Shown here: piece after piece, positions 9,225 through 16,725 of the stretch | How the letters are laid out: each line of letters opens with the position of its first letter | How positions within the stretch are numbered: position 1 is the first letter of the stretch | NCBI RefSeq assembly: GCF_965233615.1 | Contig: NZ_OZ247495.1 | DNA length: 64,000 bases | Strand: one strand, 5' to 3' | Source of the DNA: Pelagibius sp028280305 | GTDB lineage: Bacteria; Pseudomonadota; Alphaproteobacteria; Kiloniellales; Kiloniellaceae | Made by a program: the position numbers and the translations under genes | The notes under the pieces: generated by a model | What the model was told of the DNA's origin: nothing | The model's input: only the letters and a program-made list of their open reading frames with translations | Databases searched by the model: none

Positions 9225-9255
9225 GGAGCGCCCCAAACGATCGGGGCGCTCCTTT
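9225..9255 (+). terminator. Rho-independent terminator after the HtrA gene
   Basis: A 10-base perfect stem GGAGCGCCCC (9225-9234) / GGGGCGCTCC (9243-9252) with an 8-base loop and a short TTT. A second hairpin lies upstream (TGAAGTTGCC at 9157-9166 pairing with GGCAGCTTCA at 9170-9179, one G-U). Together they likely end the HtrA transcript. Confidence 0.7.
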
Positions 9256-9377
9256 GCCGTTCAGGCCTGTCGGCCGGCCGCGGGGGTTGCGGCGGGCAGG
9301 CTGGGAAAGGCATAACCCTAATGACGATCTGCAAAGACTCCGAAATCTCGTGGACACGGCGTGAGAGACAGACCGCG

Positions 9378-10049
9378 ATGCGTGTTTTGATTGTCGAAGA
9401 CGACGGCGAAACGGCGGGTTATATCGCCAAGGGCCTCCGGGAAGCCGGCTATGCGGCGGAAATTGCCGTAGACGGGAAGGAGGGACTGCTGCGCGCCGCC
9501 AGTGAGGACTTCGACCTGGCGATCGTCGATCGCATGTTGCCGAAGGTCGACGGGATCTCGGTGGTCGAAACCCTCCGGGGCACGGGCAGCAGCCTGCCGA
9601 TCCTCTTTCTTTCCGCCATGGGGGGCGTCGATGACCGGGTAAAGGGCCTGCGCGCCGGTGGAGACGACTATCTGGTAAAACCCTTTGCCTTCTCGGAGCT
9701 TCTGGCCCGAATAGAGGCTCTGCTGCGGCGGCCCGCCGAGGGCAAGGCGGAAACCGGCCTGCGCCTCGCGGACTTGGAGATCGATTTGTTGTCGCGCCAG
9801 GTGCGGCGCGGCGGCCAGGTGATCGACCTGCAGCCCCGCGAGTTCAAGATCCTGGAGTATCTGATGCGCCACGCCGGTCAGGTGGTGACGCGCACAATGC
9901 TGCTGGAAAATGTCTGGAACTATCACTTCGACCCGCAGACCAATGTGGTTGACGTCCACATTTCCCGCCTGCGTCAGAAGATCGACAAGGAATTCGACAA
10001 GGCATTGCTGCATACCGTGCGCGGTTCGGGGTACTCGCTTCGTGAATAG
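9378..10049 (+). CDS. OmpR/PhoB-family response regulator
   Basis: A DNA-binding response regulator of 223 residues from the ATG at 9378. I chose this start because MRVLIVEDD is the canonical first strand of the receiver; the frame is open to 9321 but the extra 19 residues are unlike the family. The phospho-acceptor is Asp51 (DLAIVDRMLP), the acidic pair is in VEDD and the conserved Lys in DDYLVKPF. The C-terminal winged helix ends in VDVHISRLRQKID and VRGSGYSLRE. It overlaps the kinase gene by 8 bases, so the two are co-translated partners. Confidence 0.95.
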   Translation: MRVLIVEDDGETAGYIAKGLREAGYAAEIAVDGKEGLLRAASEDFDLAIVDRMLPKVDGISVVETLRGTGSSLPILFLSAMGGVDDRVKGLRAGGDDYLVKPFAFSELLARIEALLRRPAEGKAETGLRLADLEIDLLSRQVRRGGQVIDLQPREFKILEYLMRHAGQVVTRTMLLENVWNYHFDPQTNVVDVHISRLRQKIDKEFDKALLHTVRGSGYSLRE

Positions 10050-11439
10050 GGCCAGCCTGCTCCAGTCGCGTATTTTTCGGCTGGTTCTGGTCTATCTCTG
10101 TTTCTTCACCCTGGCTGTCCTTCTGCTGACTGGTGCGATTTTCTGGGCAACCTCCAGCAGCGTCTCCCGCCAGACCGACTCGACCATCGACGCCGAGATC
10201 AGGGGACTGGCGGAGCAATTCTCCCAGCGCGGCACCCCCGGCCTTATTGCCGCCCTTCAGCGCCGAACCGTCGCCGCGGCGCAAACCCGCGGCCTTTACC
10301 TGCTGATGGGGCCGGATAACCGCGTCCTGGCGGGCAACCTCAGCCGCTGGCCCGATGAACCGGCGGACAGCGAGGGTTGGCTGACCTTCCGTCTGGAGTT
10401 TCCGGAAGTCGAAGGCGGCGGCGTGAATTTCGGGCGGGCGCGAACCTTCAACCTGCGCGGCGGCCTTCGCCTGCTTGTCGGCCATGACGTAAGGGAGCGG
10501 GACCGTGTTGCGGTGCTGATCCGCGAGATCCTGGCCTGGAGCCTTTTGGCGATCTTCGGCATCTCCCTGCTTGGCGGCCTGCTGATGAGCCGCGTCTTGT
10601 TGGGACGTATCGAAACGATCAACCGTACCAGCCGCGACATCATGGCCGGCGACCTGACCCGCCGGGTGCCGGTCAGCGGACGCGAGGACGAATTCGACCA
10701 GCTTGCCAAGAACCTCAATGCCATGCTCGACCAGATCGAAAGACTGTTGGGGGGCATGCGGCAGGTCAGCGACAACATCGCCCATGATCTGCGCAGCCCC
10801 CTGGCGCGGCTGCGCAGCGGCCTCGAACTGGCATTGATCGAAGACCCCGGGTCTGACGGCTATCGGGATGCGATCGCCAAGGCGATCCGCGAGGCCGACA
10901 GTCTGTTGAAGACCTTCACAGCACTGCTGAGCATCGCCCAGGCGGAAGCTGGGGCATCGCGGGATCGCTTTGCGAGTGTGGATCTGCAGGATCTTATCCA
11001 GGACGTGGTGGAGTTGTACGATCCCCTGACCGAGGAACTGGGGATCACGCTGGAAGTGCGGCCGCTCCAGGCGGTTCGGCGGACAGGCGACCGGGATCTG
11101 CTGTTCCAGGCCCTGGTCAACCTGCTGGATAATGCCATCAAGTTTTCAGGAGCCGGCGGGCGCATTGAAATTGGCGTCGAGAGACAGGACGGAACAGCCA
11201 TTCTCTCCGTCAGCGACCGTGGACCGGGCATTCCCGAGGACCAGCGCGAAGAGGTTCTGAAGCGGTTTGTCAGGCTGGAACAAAGCCGCTCGACGTCGGG
11301 CAGCGGCTTGGGCCTCAGCCTTGTCCAGGCCGTCGCGCATCTGCATGACGGCGAACTGCTGCTAGAAGACAATGCGCCCGGCCTGCGGGCCAGCCTCCGT
11401 CTGCCCGTCGGGCCATCCGAAGGCGGCGGCTCACGCTGA
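10042..11439 (+). CDS. Sensor histidine kinase, partner of the upstream regulator
   Basis: A 465-residue inner-membrane kinase. I start at the GTG at 10042, inside the end of the regulator gene; the frame runs back to 9910 but that part overlaps the regulator's coding sequence. Helix one is about residues 12-36, a periplasmic domain of about 125 residues follows, helix two is about 163-188, then a HAMP linker (LTRRVPVSGREDEFDQLAKNLN). The phosphorylated His248 is in DNIAHDLRSPLARLR. ATP-binding motifs are N (NLLDNAIKF), G1 (DRGPGIPED) and G2 (GSGLGLSL). Signal unknown; nearness to the HtrA gene suggests an envelope cue. Confidence 0.94.
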   Translation: MNRASLLQSRIFRLVLVYLCFFTLAVLLLTGAIFWATSSSVSRQTDSTIDAEIRGLAEQFSQRGTPGLIAALQRRTVAAAQTRGLYLLMGPDNRVLAGNLSRWPDEPADSEGWLTFRLEFPEVEGGGVNFGRARTFNLRGGLRLLVGHDVRERDRVAVLIREILAWSLLAIFGISLLGGLLMSRVLLGRIETINRTSRDIMAGDLTRRVPVSGREDEFDQLAKNLNAMLDQIERLLGGMRQVSDNIAHDLRSPLARLRSGLELALIEDPGSDGYRDAIAKAIREADSLLKTFTALLSIAQAEAGASRDRFASVDLQDLIQDVVELYDPLTEELGITLEVRPLQAVRRTGDRDLLFQALVNLLDNAIKFSGAGGRIEIGVERQDGTAILSVSDRGPGIPEDQREEVLKRFVRLEQSRSTSGSGLGLSLVQAVAHLHDGELLLEDNAPGLRASLRLPVGPSEGGGSR

Positions 11440-11512
11440 TACCAGAATCCTGGTCTCGGAAACGATAGCCGGTGCCTTCACGATGACCGGCTGTTCCGAT
11501 CCCTGAACCTCG

Positions 11513-12304
11513 CTACCAGCTGTTGCGCAGCTCGCGCAGCTTCAGGAAGACCTCCTTGGCACTCGGCGTTTCGGACAGATCGGGAAAGACCTCGCGCAGT
11601 CTGGCGATAACCGTCGGGCTCTGCAGGCGGAAGAAGGTGTTGATCGTTTTCTCCTGCCCCAGTGTGGAGATCAGGGCCGCATCGGGGTCCTGGTCGTCGA
11701 CCTGGCGCAGCAGAGCCTCGGCGTCGCTGTTGTCCGGCTCGCGGTCGAGCGTAAAACGCAGGTTGTTGGCAATGTAATCATGGCCGGGGTAGATCTGCGT
11801 CGCGTCGGGCAGTTTGGAAAGCTGCTCGGCGAAGGTGTGATAAAGCTCGTTGGGATGACCGCCGTTATGGCAGTTGCCGGCACCGGCATTGAAAAGCGTG
11901 TCACCGCAGAACAGGGCGGGTTGTTCGGTCCGTGACAGCAGACAGACGTGGCTCATGGTGTGGCCGGGGGTATCGAGAACCTCAAGATCGACAGTGCTGC
12001 CGACCTTGACGACGTCACCGGCGGCAAGCCCCTGGTCCATACCGGGAATGCGGTTCTTGGCGTTCTGGTGCGCCAGGATCTTTGCACCGGTCGCCGCCAC
12101 CACCGGCTTGTTGCCGCCGATATGGTCGCCGTGCTCATGGGTGTTGAGGATCTGGGTGATTTCCCAGCCGCGCTCTTTCGCTTTCGCCAGGCACTTCTTG
12201 TGGTCAAGCGGATCGATCGCCAGGGCTTCGCCGCTTGCCGGACAGGCAATCAGGTAGTTGAAATTGCGGTAGGCATTCCCGGTCCAGATCTGCTCAACGA
12301 TCAT
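11513..12304 (-). CDS. gloB: Hydroxyacylglutathione hydrolase (glyoxalase II)
   Basis: A 263-residue metallo-beta-lactamase-fold thioesterase that hydrolyses S-D-lactoylglutathione to D-lactate and glutathione in methylglyoxal detoxification. The di-metal motif is NTHEHGDHIGGN (THxHxDH), followed by HTMSHVCLL, FCGDTLF and YPGHDY. I start at the ATG at 12304 because AGGAG lies 6 bases upstream; an in-frame ATG at 12331 adds nine residues that include that site. The extended C-terminal helical part with NTFFRLQSPTV is the usual glyoxalase II tail. It converges on the kinase gene with 73 bases between. Confidence 0.92.
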   Translation of the reverse strand: MIVEQIWTGNAYRNFNYLIACPASGEALAIDPLDHKKCLAKAKERGWEITQILNTHEHGDHIGGNKPVVAATGAKILAHQNAKNRIPGMDQGLAAGDVVKVGSTVDLEVLDTPGHTMSHVCLLSRTEQPALFCGDTLFNAGAGNCHNGGHPNELYHTFAEQLSKLPDATQIYPGHDYIANNLRFTLDREPDNSDAEALLRQVDDQDPDAALISTLGQEKTINTFFRLQSPTVIARLREVFPDLSETPSAKEVFLKLRELRNSW

Positions 12305-12402
12305 CTTTTGCTCCTCTTGGGGCCGGCCCATTGCTGCTTGGCCGGTTCGGCGTCAGCATAGGCCATCGCGCGCCGCCGCACCATCGCGCCGGGGTTAAAA
12401 GC

Positions 12403-12789
12403 CTAGCGAATGAGTTGCAGCATGCTGCGAAAGTCGTCGCTGTCGGCGCGCTCCAGCCACTCGAAGACCACCATCTCGGCAGTCACGGCTGTGATGGCCT
12501 GGCCGGCCAGCGCTTCAACAGTTGGACGCTCCGCGGCCGGCAGACAGTCAAGGACAAGAAAAAGGTGAAGCCTTTCTCTCAGCGCGTCTTCGATCTCCGG
12601 GCGCGCCAGGCTGGTGCTGACCACCTGGTCGCGGCCCTGCTCGAGGGCAGTGGTGGCGGCGAAGCCTTCGGCCGTGCTGCGGGGCACATGAAGACGCTCC
12701 GCAGCAGCGCTCAGGAGTGATTGCGCCTCCGTCGGGTCCTCTGGGTCAGCGGCGGTAAGAAGGGTCGAGCGCCCTGCCGAAAGCAGCAT
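12403..12789 (-). CDS. Shrunken isochorismatase-like protein, catalytic residues missing
   Basis: A 128-residue protein whose start (MLLSAGRSTLL) and end (AITAVTAEMVVFEWLERADSDDFRSMLQLIR) match the ends of isochorismatase-family hydrolases, which are normally about 180-200 residues. The expected catalytic Asp of the first strand (usually in a VDVQ-type motif) is absent, with TAADPEDPTEAQ in its place, and there is no Cys at all in the protein, so the nucleophile loop is lost. It looks like an internally reduced, inactive relative rather than an enzyme. It may be a decaying gene, although the frame is intact, or a protein with a binding role. Gene reality is likely but not certain. Confidence 0.6.
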   Translation of the reverse strand: MLLSAGRSTLLTAADPEDPTEAQSLLSAAAERLHVPRSTAEGFAATTALEQGRDQVVSTSLARPEIEDALRERLHLFLVLDCLPAAERPTVEALAGQAITAVTAEMVVFEWLERADSDDFRSMLQLIR

Positions 12790-12909
12790 GGGGATTTCAT
12801 CCGTATCGAGACTGACTGCTGAGAGAAGACTAGCCTATTGGCCGCTCTCGCCAATATGTTTCCTTTCGGAAACTTCATTATGGCGAGTCTCGAAAAGAAG
12901 GTGATGGTG

Positions 12910-13788
12910 ATGGGGATCGATGGTTCCGGTGAAAAGGCCGTGGACAGGCTGCGCAAGATTCTGGCGAAACCCGGGTTGACGCAGATGCCCTGCTGTTTCG
13001 ATGCGCTTTCGGCCAGGCTGATCGAGCGGGCCGGATTTCCGGTCACCTTCATGAGCGGTTTTGCCGTTTCTGCCGCGCGCCTAGGGTTGCCGGACACCGG
13101 GTTGATTTCCTATGGCGAGATGCTCGACCAGGGGCGCAACATCTGCGCCGCCACCGGAATCCCGGTGATCGGCGACGGGGACACCGGCTACGGCAACGCG
13201 GTGAACGTAAAGCGCACGGTGGCCGGCTATGCCCAAGCCGGGTTTGCCGCCGTGATGATCGAAGACCAGGTTTGGCCCAAGCGCTGCGGCCATACCCGGG
13301 GCAAGGCGGTGGTCGATCACGCCGAAGCGATGGCCAGGGTGCAGGCTGCCGTCGACGCGCGCAACGAAGGGGCCGACATCCTGATTCTCGCCCGGACCGA
13401 CGCCCGCGGCACCGACGGTCTCGACGAGGCCCTGCGCCGCGTCGAAGGTTTTCAGCGCCTGGGTGCGGACATCCTCTTCCTGGAAGCGCCGAAGTCGGAG
13501 GCTGAGATGCGCGCCTTTTGCAGTGCCGTCGACCGTCCGACCCTGGCCAACCTGGTGGAGCAGGGCGAAACCCCGCTACTGGCTCCGGCGGCGCTGGAGG
13601 AGATTGGCTACAAGCTGGCGGCCTATCCGCTGACCCTTCTCTCCGTTGCCATGCGGGCGATGGAGGAGGCGCTGGCGACTTTCAAAGATGGCCGTCATCC
13701 GGAAGCCCTGCTGACCTTTGCCGAGCTGCGCCAGCGTGTCGGCTTCGAGGACTATTACAGCGAAGAGGAACGCTACGCCGGCGGGTGA
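12910..13788 (+). CDS. PEP mutase / isocitrate lyase-superfamily enzyme
   Basis: A TIM-barrel enzyme of 292 residues. Typical motifs are FDALSARLIERAGFPVTFMSGFAVSAA near the N-terminus, IPVIGDGDTGYGNAVNV (Mg-binding Asp residues), AAVMIEDQVWPKRCGH and ILARTDAR. The group includes methylisocitrate lyase, phosphonopyruvate hydrolase, oxaloacetate decarboxylase and carboxyphosphonoenolpyruvate mutase. The KRCGH motif resembles the methylisocitrate lyase/oxaloacetate decarboxylase branch, but no neighbour settles the substrate. The start is uncertain: I prefer the ATG at 12910 (AAGAAGG 8 bases upstream), and in-frame starts at 12904, 12880 and TTG 12838 exist. Its TGA abuts the opposing stop of the next gene with no base between. 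Confidence 0.87.
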   Translation: MGIDGSGEKAVDRLRKILAKPGLTQMPCCFDALSARLIERAGFPVTFMSGFAVSAARLGLPDTGLISYGEMLDQGRNICAATGIPVIGDGDTGYGNAVNVKRTVAGYAQAGFAAVMIEDQVWPKRCGHTRGKAVVDHAEAMARVQAAVDARNEGADILILARTDARGTDGLDEALRRVEGFQRLGADILFLEAPKSEAEMRAFCSAVDRPTLANLVEQGETPLLAPAALEEIGYKLAAYPLTLLSVAMRAMEEALATFKDGRHPEALLTFAELRQRVGFEDYYSEEERYAGG

Positions 13789-15435
13789 CTACTCACCGGC
13801 TGCCGGGCTCAATTCGGGCAGGGTAAAGACCTCGATCTCTTCAGCGACGCCGCGCAGACGGTGGTGCCCCAGGGATACGAGTTCGTCTGACACGACACGC
13901 TCGAAGTCTTCTGAGATCAGCAGGGTGACGCCCAGTTCCTTGGTCAGGCTGTCGATCCGCGCGGCCTCGTTGGTTGCCGGGCCGATGACGGTGAAGTCGA
14001 GGCGGCTCGACCCGCCGATATTGCCATAGGTCAAGTCGCCCAGATGCAGCGCCAAGCCGAAGCGCAGGGGCGCCCGGCCTTCTTCGGCCAGATCGGCATT
14101 CACCTCGTGCATTCTGGCGAGGGCATCTCTTGCCGCTTCCAATGCTTCACAGCCGGCAGTCTGCCCGCAGAACATCTCCTTGCCTTCTTTCGAGGTGCCC
14201 GTCTTCTCCATCGGGAAGATGGCCAGCATGCCGTCGCCGATAAACTTCAGAACCTCGCCGCCGCGGTCCAGAACGGCCCCGGCCATGGCCTCGAAGAAGC
14301 GGTTGATGAGGTCCAGGTAGTCGTCCCTAGACACGCTGTCGGCCAGAGCGGTCGAACCGCGCAGGTCGCAGTACCAGATGACCGCCGGGATGTTCTCGCC
14401 GTCGCCGCGCTTGATCAGTCCGTTCAGCACCCGCTGGCCGGTGTAGGCGCCGAGATAGGTATCCAGCAGCGTGCGGGACATCCGGTGCATGGCATGCACT
14501 TCCAGCAGGCGGCTGAGGATCGGCAGGACCTCGTGGATCTGGCCGAGGTGCTCGGTAGTGAATCCGCCGACACGGTCGGTCGCCAGAGTCAGGATATTGA
14601 TCTTGCCGTTGGAAAACCGCATCGGCATGGCGACGTAGTCCGTACAGCCGGCTTCGACCAGATCGCTCAGGATCGGATAGTCCAGAGTCGGGTTCGGCCC
14701 TTCCAGGCGGCGGCGGATGCCGCCGGCGCCCTCGAAGATCGGCATCAGGGGGCTTTTCAGATAGGCCTCGGACTGCAGGCCGTAGTGCGGAAAGTCGCGC
14801 TCGTCCACCACCGTTTCGCCGCGGCGCCAGACAAAGGCATTGCTGGCCATCTGCGGATGCAGGGTGGGGATGATGACGTTCATCCGTGAAACGCCGAAGC
14901 CGGCTTCGGCCAGTTGTCTGCCGAGACGGTCCAGCAGTTCGGCCGAGGAGGTTGCTTCCCAAGCTTCGCGCAGCATCCAGGCGGCCAGCGGATTGCTGTA
15001 CTCCGTCAGGCTCTCGCCCGGATCGATTTCGACTTCCCGGTCCTCTTCGAACCAGGCATCCATCTGATTCCAGTAAAAGGCGATGTAGCCGCGTATGCCC
15101 AAGGCCTCTTCGATCGGGTCCTCATAGCTCCAGGCCGCGTTCTCGGCTGATTTGTCGCCGACCTTCACGGTCCAGTAGTTGGCGGTTCCCTTGAACGGAC
15201 AGTAGGTGCGGTGATCGCTTGGCTCGAGAAACTGCATGGCGATGTCTTCGCGCGGGACGTAGTAGATCGCCGGCAGCCGGGTCTCATACAGAATCAGGGC
15301 GCGGCGGCTGTCGGCGATGATCTCGCCGTTGAAAACCACCTTCACATGCTTGCCGCTTGGCTCGATACCAATGCGGTAATCGCTGGAATCGAGGGTTTCC
15401 GGCAGTTTGGGGGCGAGGGGGGCGGCCTCTTGCAT
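13789..15435 (-). CDS. DUF427 domain fused to a class III adenylate/guanylate cyclase
   Basis: A 548-residue protein from the ATG at 15435 (a TTG at 15504 could add 23 residues; neither has a strong ribosome-binding site). Residues about 25-130 are a DUF427 domain (GKHVKVVFNGEIIADSRRALILYETRLPAIYYVPREDI, TYCPFKGTANYW). A middle region of about 180 residues (HPQMASNAFVWRRGE, DYVAMPMRFSNGKINILTLAT) is reminiscent of a GAF-like sensor. The C-terminal class III cyclase has both metal-binding Asp motifs (WYCDLRGST and FIGDGMLAIFP) and the RLDFTVIGPATNEAARI segment, so it is probably active and makes a cyclic nucleotide. No membrane segment is seen. The input sensed by the DUF427 part is unknown. 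Confidence 0.85.
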   Translation of the reverse strand: MQEAAPLAPKLPETLDSSDYRIGIEPSGKHVKVVFNGEIIADSRRALILYETRLPAIYYVPREDIAMQFLEPSDHRTYCPFKGTANYWTVKVGDKSAENAAWSYEDPIEEALGIRGYIAFYWNQMDAWFEEDREVEIDPGESLTEYSNPLAAWMLREAWEATSSAELLDRLGRQLAEAGFGVSRMNVIIPTLHPQMASNAFVWRRGETVVDERDFPHYGLQSEAYLKSPLMPIFEGAGGIRRRLEGPNPTLDYPILSDLVEAGCTDYVAMPMRFSNGKINILTLATDRVGGFTTEHLGQIHEVLPILSRLLEVHAMHRMSRTLLDTYLGAYTGQRVLNGLIKRGDGENIPAVIWYCDLRGSTALADSVSRDDYLDLINRFFEAMAGAVLDRGGEVLKFIGDGMLAIFPMEKTGTSKEGKEMFCGQTAGCEALEAARDALARMHEVNADLAEEGRAPLRFGLALHLGDLTYGNIGGSSRLDFTVIGPATNEAARIDSLTKELGVTLLISEDFERVVSDELVSLGHHRLRGVAEEIEVFTLPELSPAAGE

Positions 15436-15635
15436 AGATCTCTGGAACCTTCCGGATAGCCGGGCCGCGGCGGTGGCTCGCGCCGGCTGGATGATGGGTT
15501 GCAATCAATATAGGGGCTTCCCGCCGCCCTTTCACGCGCTCAGATAGGGGAGGGACCGGAACACACAGGGGTGTGATACCGATGAAAAAGTGAGCGGTTT
15601 CATTGATCTAACAGGATCTATCGCCTGAGGTTCGG

Positions 15636-15653
15636 ATTTTCGGTTCCGAAAAT
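15636..15653. promoter_or_regulatory. Candidate GlpR operator upstream of glpR
   Basis: A perfect inverted repeat ATTTTCGG / CCGAAAAT with a 2-base centre, ending 39 bases before the glpR start. The TTTTCG half-site recurs in front of glpD, so autoregulation by GlpR is a fair inference from the shared motif. Confidence 0.6.
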
Positions 15654-15692
15654 ATCATTGAACGCTTATGCTGAGGCCATGAGAGGGTGGAA

Positions 15693-16511
15693 ATGAGCGA
15701 ACCGGCTGGGAACGCGGAAGCGGGCGCGGCGCAGGACGAACCCGTTGAGCTGAACCAGCGGCAGGAACGGATCATCGATCTGGTCCGCGAGCGCGGTTTC
15801 GTGGCGATCGAGGCTTTGGCCGAACATTTTGAAGTGACGCCGCAGACCGTGCGCCGGGACATCAATCAGCTTTGCGACCAGGGCCTGCTGCGCCGCTATC
15901 ATGGCGGCGCCGGTCTGCCGTCGTCTGTGGAGAACCTCGCCTATCGGACCCGCCAGGTTCTGAACCGCGGGCAGAAGGCCAGCATCGCCTCGATCGTGGC
16001 GGCGGCGGTGCCCGACAACGCGTCGCTGTTCATCAATATCGGGACGACCACGGAGGAGGTGGCGAAGGCCCTCATCGACCATCGAGGCCTCCGTGTTATC
16101 ACCAATAATCTTAATGTTGCCAATATGTTGGCGGCAAAGCCGGACTTCGAAGTCATTGTCGCCGGCGGCTTGGTGCGGAGCCGCGACCGGGGTATCGTGG
16201 GGGAGGCGACCCTGGACACCATTCAGCAGTTCAAGGTCGACATCGGGATCATCGGCATCTCGGGAATCGACGACGACGGTTCGCTTCTCGACTTCGACTA
16301 TCGCGAGGTGAGGGTGGCGCAGGCGATCATCCGGAATTCGCGCCGCGTGTTCCTGGCGACGGACCACACCAAGTTCGGCCGCAACGCCCTCGTACGACTG
16401 GGCCACATGCATGAAATCGACGCGCTGTTCACCGACCGCCGGCCCTCCGAGACGATGCAGGACATCCTCGCGGAAGCCGACGTCGAGCTGCATATCGCCG
16501 ATCCGGACTAG
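15693..16511 (+). CDS. glpR: DeoR-family transcriptional regulator, GlpR type
   Basis: A 272-residue repressor. The N-terminal DeoR winged helix is RQERIIDLVRERGFVAIEALAEHFEVTPQTVRRDINQL (about residues 20-58), followed by the sugar-phosphate-binding domain with INIGTTTEEVAKAL, VITNNLNVANML, GGLVRSRDRGIVG and FLATDHTKFGR. GlpR proteins repress glycerol genes and are released by glycerol 3-phosphate; the gene lies 214 bases before glpD on the same strand, which supports this role. I start at ATG 15693 (GAGAGGG upstream) rather than the GTG at 15687. Confidence 0.92.
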   Translation: MSEPAGNAEAGAAQDEPVELNQRQERIIDLVRERGFVAIEALAEHFEVTPQTVRRDINQLCDQGLLRRYHGGAGLPSSVENLAYRTRQVLNRGQKASIASIVAAAVPDNASLFINIGTTTEEVAKALIDHRGLRVITNNLNVANMLAAKPDFEVIVAGGLVRSRDRGIVGEATLDTIQQFKVDIGIIGISGIDDDGSLLDFDYREVRVAQAIIRNSRRVFLATDHTKFGRNALVRLGHMHEIDALFTDRRPSETMQDILAEADVELHIADPD

Positions 16512-16585
16512 CGCCCGAACCAGCGCAACGACCCTTGGCCCAGCCAAGGGTTGGGCTCATGCCCTGCCGGGGCCCGAAAGTTCGG

Positions 16586-16613
16586 AAATTTTCGTTTTCG
16601 AATATTTTCGATT
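16586..16613. promoter_or_regulatory. Candidate GlpR operator region upstream of glpD
   Basis: An AT-rich patch with three TTTTCG half-sites in direct orientation (16589-16594, 16595-16600, 16605-16610) and a TTCGAA palindrome at 16597-16602. The same half-site forms the palindrome before glpR, so this is the likely GlpR-controlled promoter region of the glpD-S-T-P-Q-U-V operon, about 115 bases before the glpD start. Confidence 0.6.
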
Positions 16614-16680
16614 GTCAGGCCGCGGTGATCTGGCCTATGGTTTCCAGAAGCAATCAAGCGCAAGCCGTTCAGGCTGCAAA

Positions 16681-16713
16681 CTCTCCCATTCAAGGGAGAG
16701 GTGTTGGGGAGGG
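16681..16713. repeat. Remnant of the CTCTCCC/GGGAGAG palindromic repeat before glpD
   Basis: CTCTCCC (16681-16687) and GGGAGAG (16694-16700) form a 7-base stem, followed by GGGGAGGG at 16706-16713. It resembles one arm of the repeat found at 48271, 53426, 54941 and 63038. It lies in the glpD leader, 13-45 bases before the ATG. Confidence 0.5.
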
Positions 16714-16725
16714 TCTTAGTCGGTC

